64,000 bases of DNA from positions 197,892 through 261,891 of the forward strand of contig CAADRB010000038.1 in the NCBI GenBank assembly GCA_900708905.1, in the 5' to 3' direction. This document shows positions 1 to 11,600 of the stretch, piece after piece (within the stretch, counting starts at the first letter, position 1; each line of letters opens with the position of its first letter). The stretch comes from Hymenolepis diminuta. Lineage: Eukaryota; Platyhelminthes; Cestoda; Cyclophyllidea; Hymenolepididae. The notes beneath the pieces were generated by a model, which saw nothing but the letters and a program-made list of their open reading frames with translations, searched no databases and was not told the origin of the DNA. The position numbers were made by a program, and so were the translations under genes.

Positions 1-229
1 GCATGCATAGGCTCAGCATTGTGTGCATTCCTTAACCGGTCTATGACTCATTTTTCCGTTTACTTACAGATGGGAAGAAAATTCAACTATTTTCCATTCC
101 CTGAGCGAAATCCACGTAGTTCTGTGAACGGAAATCGCTCCTTGGGTAATAATAAACTTCCGTAGTCATTAGGAGATGTATTATTAATATTTAACTTAGG
201 TAGAAGGAGGGTATCATGGAATCGCCCTG

Positions 230-365
230 ATAGAAAGTTCTGATTCTTCCACTGCTTGTGCTGACCAAAATTAACCAGTGAGACTGGTCCCCATATCAAT
301 GAATGTATGCCGACGAACATCAATCTCGTGACCTCTTACTTAGCAGACTTATACACTTACCACTG
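230..365 (-). repeat. tRNA-derived SINE fragment
   Basis: On the - strand the block reads AGAGGTCACGAGATTGATG, aligning with the B-box region of the copy at 42645, followed by the same body with scattered changes. Confidence 0.5.
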
Positions 366-414
366 CACCTTGAGCACTTGATTTTCGATCGCTGTTTTTA
401 TGAGATATAATAGC

Positions 415-705
415 ACCGATGAGATAAGAAGGCACTGGTGGATCGATGGCAACAAATCCAGAGATGATCTACCAATTTGGAGACTCCTTTCAGTAGGTAG
501 TTGCTACGAGGGTTATGTGAAAAGAGGATGATTGGGAAATCCGATGAAAGCTTATCATCCAAATTTTCCGTATGATGAGTACGAGATGATGAAAAGAAAG
601 GGGTAAATCTGAAGGAATTTCAACTCAATTAAACAATTCACCCGATGACTTCTGATCTCAAATGAAGTTCGCTTGAATCCCTGACTCTCATTTCTGCTGT
701 CTAAA
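415..705 (+). repeat. Diverged dispersed repeat, copy 1 (pair with 3140-3450)
   Basis: Shares with the second copy AAGAAGGCA-TGGTG-ATCGAT, the block GGGATAAATCTGAAGGAATT (one change) and CCCTGACTCTCA in the same order and orientation. No coding capacity. Confidence 0.8.
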
Positions 706-1869
706 TATCCCATATTAAAATGAAAACCCTTTCTTCATATACTTTCCCTTCTGTGATAAAAAGGTAAAATGTTTTTTGACCACCCTTGGGAGATAAATAA
801 ATATTAAATATACAAAGCAATAGGGTCACTGTATGATGGTGCTCTCATTTTTAAGTCCATTAATTTAAGGAAAACAATTAGCAAACGAGATTAATGATTT
901 CTCAAAAACATAATGAAATGATTATTAAAGAAATAATTTTTAATATATAATTTTATCAAAGCATTTGGTTCCCAAATAAATTCAGGAACACTGTTGTTGT
1001 TTTCAGTTGGGTTATCGATGAAAATTTATAAGGAATATATTTTCTTAAATAAAATTAAACCAGGAAATACCCTTTTTAGAAAACTGTCTTCCTGTATAGA
1101 TAATAAAAACTAATTGACCACTTTTTACAGGGTATAGAAACCAATATTTTCGACTGACTAAACAAATAGACGACCTTGAACTTTATAAGTACTCCCTTTG
1201 CATGGCGTTTTGCCATTCCCTGTGCATGTAGGTCAATTATCAAATTGGGCGGTTGTGAAAACGGAAAACCTTCAGCTATGCCTGTTGATACACTTGGCTT
1301 TTCTTTTCCATTACAATTTTTGAAAAGTTATCAATGTATGATGATGAAGAGCAGACAAATAATCTGAGACTCCGATGGTCACTTTTTGATAGTAGTAGAT
1401 TAAATTAAATATAGGAATTATCTTGAAAGCCTTTCATGTCCTTATAAGTTCATATTGTAGAATAGATGTAGTATACGTAAACTCATCATTTAAATAGAAT
1501 GGACTTAATTTCTATTTTCCCAGGCCAGGAATATAGAGTTGTATAATTTGTGTCGCATTACAGATTTTTAGTATTTGGTAAATATGGACTTTAGGACTGA
1601 ATGTTTGTGTAAAATCTAATGACATGACTGACTAACCGCAATTTATATTACAATTAAAAAGATTATCAAAGAAGTATTTTCAAACAGCTTGGGTATTGCC
1701 ACAACATCCTAATTCTTTAATAGAGGAACTCGCAGCTGACATGTTATCACATAAATTATTAATGATTTTTTGTAGGACGTGTACGGAAAGGTATCGGAGT
1801 CATACTTGTAGTACCTGTCTACTTAGACTGGCAGGCCTGCTCAGTCTATCCATGCATTGCCCGCTTATC

Positions 1870-2620
1870 GACTTGTACTTCTGCCCTGACTGTCCATAAC
1901 TAATCAATGAACTAAGAACACGAATTCTGTCAACTACCTTATCGCACCTCATTTCGCCTATTTNNNNNNNNNNNNNNNNNNNNNNNNNNNNNNNNNNNNN
2001 NNNNNNNNNNNNNNNNNNNNNNNNNNNNNNNNNNNNNNNNNNNNNNNNNNNNNNNNNNNNNNNNNNNNNNNNNNNNNNNNNNNNNNNNNNNNNNNNNNNN
2101 NNNNNNNNNNNNNNNNNNNNNNNNNNNNNNNNNNNNNNNNNNNNNNNNNNNNNNNNNNNNNNNNNNNNNNNNNNNNNNNNNNNNNNNNNNNNNNNNNNNN
2201 NNNNNNNNNNNNNNNNNNNNNNNNNNNNNNNNNNNNNNNNNNNNNNNNNNNNNNNNNNNNNNNNNNNNNNNNNNNNNNNNNNNNNNNNNNNNNNNNNNNN
2301 NNNNNNNNNNNNNNNNNNNNNNNNNNNNNNNNNNNNNNNNNNNNNNNNNNNNNNNNNNNNNNNNNNNNNNNNNNNNNNNNNNNNNNNNNNNNNNNNNNNN
2401 NNNNNNNNNNNNNNNNNNNNNNNNNNNNNNNNNNNNNNNNNNNNNNNNNNNNNNNNNNNNNNNNNNNNNNNNNNNNNNNNNNTTCTGATCCAAAACGAAT
2501 AAAATTAATACTACTCAAAAATACAATGAAATTTTAGAGGGAATGCTTCAATGTCTAGCCAAATTTGGTCTCTCTCTTAAAGTAGCTTTACTGACAGGAA
2601 TAATACTACTTTAAACTCTC
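1870..2620 (+). repeat. Dispersed repeat interrupted by assembly gap (pair with 30810-31120)
   Basis: Left part shares CTTCTGCC, TCTGTCAAC and TATCG-ACCTCATTT-GC with 30810 onward. Right part shares TCTAGCC-AATTTGGTCT and AGGTAGCTTT-CT with the end of that copy. Same orientation. Confidence 0.7.
1964..2482. other. Assembly gap (519 N)
   Basis: Run of N within a dispersed repeat copy (1870-2620). Nothing can be read inside. Confidence 1.
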
Positions 2621-3139
2621 GTGTAACAGATATGAATGGCGCAAGCGTTCATGACTATTTTTACCCGAAAGTAAAATCGTCTTCTTGACATTAAATGATT
2701 CTCATTAGTTAACTTAACCATTTTTATTTGAGCTATCTTTTTCTTGAAGATAAACTGAGTTTTATGAACCGATGCTTTCAATAACAAACCTGCCTTTGAA
2801 TTATCCAAAGTTGAAAAGACTGATAGTCTAAATTTCTACTCTGATTACTTATAAAAAAGATAAGGCTAGTTAAAGCTTTCCCTACAAAAGTGTCATTCAC
2901 AATTGTTGATATTATTAAGTAATGATAATCTATTTTCAAAATATTTTCATTATTCATTTCAAAATGATGGCGCCTAACCTTAACGTACACCCGAAAGTGA
3001 TAAGAACTTACTAACATATCTCTCCATTTGGAGCTGATTAGTTAGCAAGACAAAACCGACAAATTCCACAGATCAAAGTCCCCTACCACTACCATAATTT
3101 AAAATGTTAAAAGTATATTTTCACTCTCTGTAAATGAAA

Positions 3140-3450
3140 GATAGGTAAGAAGGCATTGGTGAATCGATCGCCATAAACACGAAGATAATCTGTCTGCTAG
3201 TGGACTTTATTACCCAATAAACAGATGGCAATTGAACTATGTGTAAAGAAGGTGGCTGCGAAATCACGTGAAAGTTCGTCACCAAGACTTTCTTTGTGAA
3301 GACCAAGATGATAAAGGAAAGGGATAAATCTGAAGGAATTTCAACTTTAAAAAGCAGTGGACTTGATAAATCCGGAGTCCGGATGATGTAGAACTCTCCA
3401 CACTCCCTGACTCTCAACTCTACTACCCCCTCTACAATTCCATCTTAAAT
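3140..3450 (+). repeat. Diverged dispersed repeat, copy 2 (pair with 415-705)
   Basis: Direct copy of 415-705, about 2.7 kb downstream, with several small indels. The two flank a gap-containing segment. An old LTR pair cannot be excluded, but no primer-binding site or coding remnant was seen. Confidence 0.8.
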
Positions 3451-5370
3451 AGTCGACATACTCCGTCTTTATGAACTTTTACTTCTTATGTGTGCGGATG
3501 TTTCTCAATTATTATATTTTTCTGAATCACCTTGCTAACAATCTCTAAAATCTTATTCACTTTGAAATGTGGTGTCGCCATCAGTAAATTATGATAAAGT
3601 AAGTATTGAATTTATAGGGTCGCAAACACTGCCAGATAACAAAGACATCTTTTTGCAAATACCAAAAATAAAGAAATGTTATATTTTGAAGGATTTTTTC
3701 TGCCTTGAAGGTGAATAGGCGTGAACAGGACGTGTTCGGATACATGTCTAGAGGTCACACTGATTGATACCAAAGTGACTAGTCAATGTTCTGGCGGGTG
3801 GAGTTAAGGGTCACCAGGAAATGTGAAGAGTTGCTAATTTAGAAAAAAATTTTTCATTTTACAAAATTCTAATATCATGCCACTCAATCAGAACTATTCA
3901 ATCTTTAATCTAACCAATGGGATCCGTCAACGTGAACATGTATAGGATTCAAAAAGCAATGTGTAATCTGAAATGGCTTTACGAGTGTTAATGCAGAGAT
4001 AATTACATTTGTCTCAAATGAAAGGGATTGTGTACACCCGTAGCACGTTTTTTAGAAACGACTATCAAATTGTCTAATGCTGAATCATACAGGTTGACGA
4101 AATCGGCAAAGCTGCAGGATGTTAAATTTCATTCCAAGATGAGAATTGGAAAACATTACTGTCGGTGAGCACGTCTGGCAGTCTGAGGTTGGGAAATTGA
4201 TGTTTTTCCGTGCATATCCAGAAATGTGGGTGGCCAACACCACGGGTTGATTCTGATCAACAGGAGGGGCGGTAGAACTCAAGCTTCTCATTAGAGTAGT
4301 TCCAGGATATCTTCCGTCAACCTACATGATCAATTTTAGCACTCTTTAAAATGTATTTGTGAACGAACGAACATCCGCCATAGACTTAGAATAATTTCAA
4401 GGTCAAATGTATAATGTTCTGAAGATATTGATTACTTAAGCTTTTAAAAGTATGGATTGCATAGTTTAAAAACGTGGATTCTTCTACACAAATTCAAAGT
4501 CTGGTTAATTCATATAATTAAATTTGTTCAAAATGAAAGTCCTTAAAAATTAATATTTAAAAGCACCTTTTGAAATGTGGCAAATAGTTTATTAACCAAG
4601 TTATTTTAGCATTACATTAGGGCTTACATTCAATACCACTATTAAATGAATTACAAAATTTAGAGCATACAAGATATATTATTATCTAAACTAAATAATG
4701 GAAATTTCATATTAATGTCTAGGTTTTACAGAAATTGTGCAGGTCAAGTAACTCTGTCTACCACATTGATTATTATTCTAAATTCGGTATAATTTCTCAC
4801 TTATAAAGATGAAAGGAAGCGGTTTCTTATATTTTTAAATTATATGGAAAATTAATTGATTCTCCCGAATCTCAGCTTTTGAAAAAATAAAAATAAACAA
4901 ACTTTTTATTGTTAATTTTCTTTAACACTATATTTCCAAACTTTCCTCGAAAATCTTTTACTTTGTTTTTTTATTATTTAATTCACATTATTTAGGCTTT
5001 AAATATGCGCTAGTTCATATGCTAATTAAAAATAAAATAAAAATTAAATGGGACTATAGCTAAGTATAAATATTTACATTTCTTATATTGAACGTTATTC
5101 TGGCAAGACATCGTGGAGCTAGTTTTTATTTTAAAGTCTCTAAAATGCTGACCTCAGAAAATTATTGAAGCACGAAAATGTTTAAAGGAATCATGTGAAA
5201 TTTTTATATTGAATTGAAAAGAAAGAAAAATCCCATCTAACTGTATTTTATATTCAATACAAAATAATGAAAAATTTGTTGCTTTATTTAATGAAATCTT
5301 ATCAATGGTTTATCAATGAGTGACTCACTCAATATTCACAAGTTTAAATAAACAGATAAATATTTATCAG

Positions 5371-5386
5371 TAGGACTTAAGTCCTA
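5371..5386. repeat. Perfect 16-bp palindrome
   Basis: TAGGACTTAAGTCCTA reads the same on both strands. No associated gene or family recognised. Confidence 0.9.
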
Positions 5387-6017
5387 GTTAGAAATTATCT
5401 TTATTTGTCATTTTTTACTGTAAGTCCGAATAGTGAATCAAAATCTTCTGTAATTCGTAAAAATAATCACGAATAAATACCATGGTACAGAAATATATTA
5501 CGAAATACCTAATTCAAATTATCCAGTACCAATTATATGAAGGTTTAGGACTAAAAGGAATTAACGATATAAAATTATGAAATTATGTCTGTCCATAAGT
5601 TAAATAAAGAGCATGTGTCAAAAAGTACTGATACTATTTGAGAAGCGACGATTTATTTTCCAATATTTAGGTGAAAATTATATCATTTTCAAGAATTGAA
5701 AGGGTTTAGTCATTAGATAAAGTGAAATTTTCAAATAGAGGTGTGAGAGAAGTATATAGGAAAAATTAAAATAGGTCACATTATCTGGAATTCCTTACTG
5801 TCTGGGAGTTCTGGAATCTTCTGTTCATTTTTTTGTTTAATTCATAATATAAGGAAAATCAGAATATAGCCATTTTGTATGGATTAACAAGAATCGAGGT
5901 CACTAACTAAGGAGTTGTGTCTAATAGCTCGCAGCTAACAATAGACCCAGTCCCAAGTCAAGCAGAGCACTAAGAGTTGAGCACCGACTACAGTCTATTG
6001 TATAACAGCAGTAAAAA

Positions 6018-6240
6018 TACGAGGGAGAGGGAGGTTGGAATAGGGAGTAAAAGAGATTACTGTATTAATAGATAACTGACAAGCGTATGTGTGCATATGA
6101 GTGGAAATACAAAGACAAGTTGTATGAGTTACTTGAGCAAGGACGCACATGAGGATAGGAGTGCCGTGTACTTTAAAAAAAATAGGACAGATTAAGGAAA
6201 AAAGGAGAATCGATGGTCGCGTATAGACATGACAACAGCT
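6018..6240 (+). repeat. Tandem-like direct repeat, unit 1
   Basis: Shares GAGTGGAAATACAAAGA, then ATGAG/ATGATT, GAGCAAGGACGCAC, GTGTACTTT and AAAAAGGAGAAT with unit 2 in the same order. Purine-rich on this strand. Confidence 0.8.
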
Positions 6241-6329
6241 AACGGCTGACAGCAAACACCAGTTCTAGACCAGAAGACCAAGAGCTGTTTTGGCCAATAT
6301 GTATTAATCAAGCCCAGGCGGGGATTCAA

Positions 6330-6550
6330 ACGGGTAAGAGAAAGGAAATGGACAAAGGCGATGAGAGGGCAGCGTGTGAGCAAGTATATGACAAGCGGGT
6401 GTCTGTGTGTCACAGTGGAAATACAAAGAAAGTTTATATGATTCCCTTGGGCAAAGACACACTTGAGATATGAGTGCAGATGTACTTTCAAATGGAAAGG
6501 AAAAATTATAGAAAAAGGAGAATTAATAAACTTGTCTAGATATGACGGAT
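6330..6550 (+). repeat. Tandem-like direct repeat, unit 2
   Basis: Second unit about 315 bp after the first, same orientation, with substitutions throughout. Long open frames on the opposite strand here are due to low stop density, not a gene. Confidence 0.8.
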
Positions 6551-8086
6551 AGGAGTTTGAGTCAGTGGGATATAAAGACAGCATTGCGGCTTCGCGGGAG
6601 AGAAACCGAGGTATTTTCAAAGAGGATGCGAATAACAAGCAATTTTGGGAATGAATAGAGGGTCATCCTTCAAGCGCTTGAGTCATAAATGCAAAAAGTT
6701 GTCATATTTTCGTAGAGCATGTGATCAAAGAATAATTTTGGGAAACGCTTGGGAAGTATGCCTTCAAGTCCAGGTGACGAGAATGTACGTTAGTTGGTAG
6801 ATAATCTGTGAAATTTTTTTAGTCAAGCCGCTATCATTTTCTTACGTCAAGTGAAGAGTGACACTCAGACACGTACAATTTAGATTGTGGTTAATCTTAA
6901 AGGAATGCCAATTTGAATCAGTGTCAGAAATTCTTCTTTTTTATCACGAACATTTGTGTCATCTTTGTATTTATTTGCTTTACCCATCTATTCTCGAGCA
7001 AAATTCAACATTTCCTTTTTTAAATAACATCTTAGCTGCTGTTTCATCTTCTGCACAAGAATTTAGACTCCATTTTCGCACTTCTGAGTCATGGAGTCCT
7101 CGAGATATATTTTAATATAATGTAGGGTCTATGTGGGCACCCGACAATGAGCTTTCCTATGCACTGAACTAACTATAAATATTATCCAGATAAACTAAAA
7201 TTCAATGAGAATGAGTTACGCTCGTAAAATCAGGTGTAACTCTTGTCCACCCTTTACATAATCGACGTAAAAGAATTAGTTTAAATAAAAGATCAGTGAA
7301 GTATCGGGAAATAAAGGGGTAATAAATAAACGACATATTACTTTTGGATAAAAATGCAATTTTTTAATAGCATTTCTGATAATACTCTAACATTTGTATC
7401 TCAGACCAAATATCATCGAGTGGTATCAGAGGCAATTTAAGGATTTTATCAATTACTTATTTTAATAAACAGCATGGAATTAACTGTAGAGATGAACAGG
7501 ATAAACTAAGTTTCTTTTAAATGTCACAGCACTAGCACATTCAGTATTAATATGTACCTAAATATAATGAATTTATATATAAATTCTCCATAATATTGTG
7601 TGAATGCCAGGTCAGTCGGAACTCTCCCCTTCCTTGGTGAACGGAAGGAAAGAGCTGATTCACTTAATCAGTGCTCAACTATTATTAAATATTTTTTGTG
7701 CAATCATTTAAAATAAACCAAACAAATCGGAAACGCTAACGTTAGAATATAATCATTTACTTACTCTAGATTGGGGTGTTTGTGGTTTGAAATTTGGCTA
7801 ACAATTCTCAATTAAAATAAATATTTACTTTAATATTGAATTAATTAAACAGATGAAATGAATGAAAGTTTGAATATACCAACCTCAGAATTTTAGTTTA
7901 TTAGGAGAGAGATGGTAATTTTATATCTCTCATTAACCATGAAAATTTCGGTTAAAAATTATTTTTAACATTTTCAACAATCTTAAAATGTATTTTTATT
8001 TGTTTTATTATATATTTTCCCGCGACATTTTATGTTGTTTCATTGACTTAATTAGATGGCCTTGACAACTTTCAACTGATTTCACA

Positions 8087-8615
8087 ATGACGATGAATTC
8101 GTCTATTGAGGATTTCGGTGATGGTCTCACAGCTAATTTAGAAGATATTGATTTTGATACATTTCCAAGTTTCATGAATGATGTGGATTTGGATTTCATA
8201 CTAACCAGCTGTGAAGCTCAATCACCCAGCACTCAACCCAGTGATGAAAATTCTTCCAAGAAGAATAGTACTTTAGCTAGTCTTCTTAGACCACAGCCAT
8301 CAACAGCCTTCGTCCCTCCCGCTCCACAAATTCCTATTGGGAGTAATAGTGTCATTGAAAATGGAAATTATAAACCTATACCTATAAATGCTAGTGAAAA
8401 CGACAAGCACCCTCAATTGAAGAATGCCTTGATTCAAGAGAAATCTCTCCGTCAACCATCACATCCTGTCATGGTGGATAATATGAATTCAGCATTTTAC
8501 ATTTGTGGTCCTCAAAATATGTCTTACAGTGGTCTATCTTCGGTGTCAATGAGTTCTTCAAATGGCTATCAAAGTCATAGCTGTAAATTTCAACCAAATG
8601 AATGCGATGCATCGG
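8087..8615 (+). CDS. SREBP: SREBP exon 1: acidic activation region
   Basis: Residues 1-176 plus one base. The first 45 residues are rich in Asp, Glu, Phe and Leu (for example NLEDIDFDTFPSFMNDVDLD), as expected of the co-activator-binding N-terminus of SREBPs. The rest is Ser/Pro/Asn-rich and poorly conserved. The start is the first ATG after an in-frame TGA at 8063-8065. A second ATG follows two codons later. The donor GTGAAT begins at 8616; reading through it gives a stop at 8633, so the intron is needed. Confidence 0.88.
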
Positions 8616-11600
8616 GTGAATTGATCATTAATTGACCATTATTTCATTCTTATTGTAATAGATTTTAAACATCTTATTGTTTTTATCATTCATCTTTTTT
8701 CTAGTTCATGGTGATGACAGTAAATCTATTCGACGTTCACCTCACAATGCTATTGAAAAACGATATCGACAAAGTATCAATGGCAAAATCAATGAACTTC
8801 GAGAACTTCTGAACGCCAGTTCTGGTGATGATGCAAAAGTATTTACTAAATTTGATCAAAAATCGAATTTTTAAAATTTTTATGGTAGAATCGCCATTTC
8901 TATGCTTTTTGATCTGTATTCTTGATGTATAATGTGTACTTTATGGAAGTTTGAAGTTATAATGATGTCACTGCCATTTGTTTATTATAAAAAACTAAAA
9001 ATGAATTAACATTACTTCACTTAAGATACATTATTACGATCTCTATTATAACCAAACCTTGTTTAGGCTATGATTTGATATTTGTTACATTTTTAAATGT
9101 TACTAGTTTAGTATGATATTATCGTGATGCAAATTCACAAAGTTATTTCGTGCAAAAGAAAAAACCTCAGTAATTCCTTGAGTAAATTCCTGATATATCG
9201 ATATATCCTCTGTTAATCAATAGTTTTAAGCACTCTCAGAATTTTATGAAGATTCAAACCATTTTTGTGTTAGACGAAACAATCTCAAAGCTCTAATATG
9301 TATTTTATTGATGGTCCTAGTGCTTACGTAATTGACATGATCTTGTTTTGGCATTATCATCAATTTCACACATAAGCTTTGATTTCTGTCTTTGTTAATA
9401 TCTTTTCCTCATATTGAAATCGTTCACCTAATGTTTGTCTCCAATAGAGCAACAAATCTGCTGTTCTGCGTCGGGCCATTGATCGTATACGTTACTTGGA
9501 AAAAGAGAATGAATGTCTAAAAATTCGGCTCCAAATGTATGAAAATGGATACACAGTTGCTAACAGTAAGTGTCTGTTTATAAAATTTCGCTCTCTGGGC
9601 TCTAAGTATAACCGCATAGCTATGCATCTCCCTTCCTGCTAGCCTTGTATAGTTTTCTATAAATAGACGGTTATAATAGTATCGACAAAACTTAAAGCCT
9701 CATTAGTGTCTTTTAGCTAATACTTTGTAATTTCCGAACCTATCGGAGGGAAATATGCTTTTTCTATCACCCATCTCGATTAATTTACTCGCTTTCTGCC
9801 TCAGAACCTATACTATTGTTAGGAAGCTTAGTAGAGTTAGAACACTTTTATAACTCTTCTATCTTGATCGATATATGGATGAAATTATTTGTGCGATATT
9901 AATCATTCCATTTTTGCGAAGATCATACACCAATCTACTGTCCAACACGTAAGTTTGTTTCTCATCTGGCCTTTTGTAATGTTTCTCATTTTAACTGATT
10001 TTTTCAATCATCTAACATATTTCCCTGAATAGTATTTAGAGTAAATTTTACCCTGCTGTAGACAATAGAAGGTAAAACATACCGACTTAATTTTTAAAAT
10101 ATACTTTTTGGATCTCAGTTTCACCACCTGTCTCTCATTCTCGATATCCATCCTCCATATATTTCAGCATTACCTCCTGCGATGTGTAAGTCTTCGTTGG
10201 TTGACTATCTGTCAGTAGTTAGTTTTATGGTAGCGTTATGCTAAGTTATTAAAATCCGTTCAGTGTACAATTTTAATATGTTGTTATTCACTCTAGAATA
10301 GACATTTCTTTGTATGTTCAATGATATTTCCGCGTAAATTTTTAATAACCCTCAGCCGTTTTAGCTTATAACAATATAATAAATAAGTTTTGTTACTAAT
10401 TATTGATTGACTCCCTGGTTGGTAGTTTTTTTTATGTTCCAGTTTTAATGTTCTAGTACTTGTAGCGGTCTCATTGTCTAGCAATATTTTGTCACCGTGA
10501 TGTCCAAGTGTCCCCATATCCATTCGGTTTCAGTAGGTTTCAGAAGTAAAATGTCGTTACAACGTTGACCTTTGATTTGAAAAAAGTGTAAATTACTATT
10601 AGTCTTATTATAAGAAATGTTAATACAATCCTTGCTGTGATATTGTGGCATTGGGGAAGTATTCGAATGGGTTCGGGACTGTGTATCTTGTATATAACTT
10701 AGATTTCTGTGTAAATCCCGAATATTTTATCCTCTCAATCTGAGTGCGTTTGCTGATTAGTTATTAATTGCCTTTTTGATGGCGTTAATAGTTTTCTGCT
10801 AGTGTCCTTATTTCTTTTGTACTTCTGTTTTAACGTTTTTCGTGAACGAATTTTAATCTATTGTTATCGTGATAACAAGGTGTCCCAATGTATATTCTGT
10901 TTCAGCTGGTGTCAGGAGTTTAAATTTCTAACCCTATTGACCTCTTATTTGGCAGATGTACATATTGACCAAAGATTTTACAACTATTATGGGAAATATA
11001 AATCAATCGTTAGTAAAACAATGAGGATAGTGGAAGTCAAGGACATTTTATAGCAGATTTGCGAGTAGTTTGTCTTGTAATAAATATTTTTTATTTCCGA
11101 ATCAATTTTATGTGACATTTTAAAATTATCCTAATTTTTTAGCACAGAACAACCCGTTATGTAAGTCTTTCAGTTGGTCTTTCTGGTAATTTTGTTAGTT
11201 TTCTACTAGTACTTGAACATTTTATTTGCCTAGCAACTGCTTAAATGAATTAGGACATAGTTAATCGTGTGATTGACAAAGCATTATTAATATTACTTTT
11301 ACTGTTCATTAATGATTTCGACAAAAAGATGTAAGGCTTTCAACAGTAAATTTACCGAAGGAAAATATGAAGAATTCATTCCTGAAAAGTACTGATTTCA
11401 CTATAGCTCTTTGTCCTTTTCGTCCTCACGATACTAGATTAATTCATTTCAAGACAATAGGGACAGTTAAATTGGCTTTCATTAATTTTGATTTTGAATC
11501 ACTTGCACTTTCAGTTTCACGTATTTCATAAACCAGATATCAGGAGAAAGACTGCGTCTCAAATTGGTAACTGAAGATATTTAATTTAAAACTCGTCAAT

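Larger units (their letters stand above)
1..8086. other. Region upstream of SREBP: no gene seen
   Basis: AT-rich DNA with no convincing exon on either strand. It holds diverged repeats (entries at 230, 415, 1870, 3140, 6018 and 6330) and an assembly gap. The SREBP promoter and 5' UTR must lie near its right end, but no core promoter element could be assigned. Confidence 0.6.

Noticed and set aside
1939..2518. Two minus-strand open frames spanning the N gap
   Set aside because: They consist almost entirely of N; the few readable residues have no coding signal.
6192..6638. 148-residue minus-strand open frame
   Set aside because: It overlaps the tandem purine-rich units, which lack stops on that strand by composition; no domain or splice logic.
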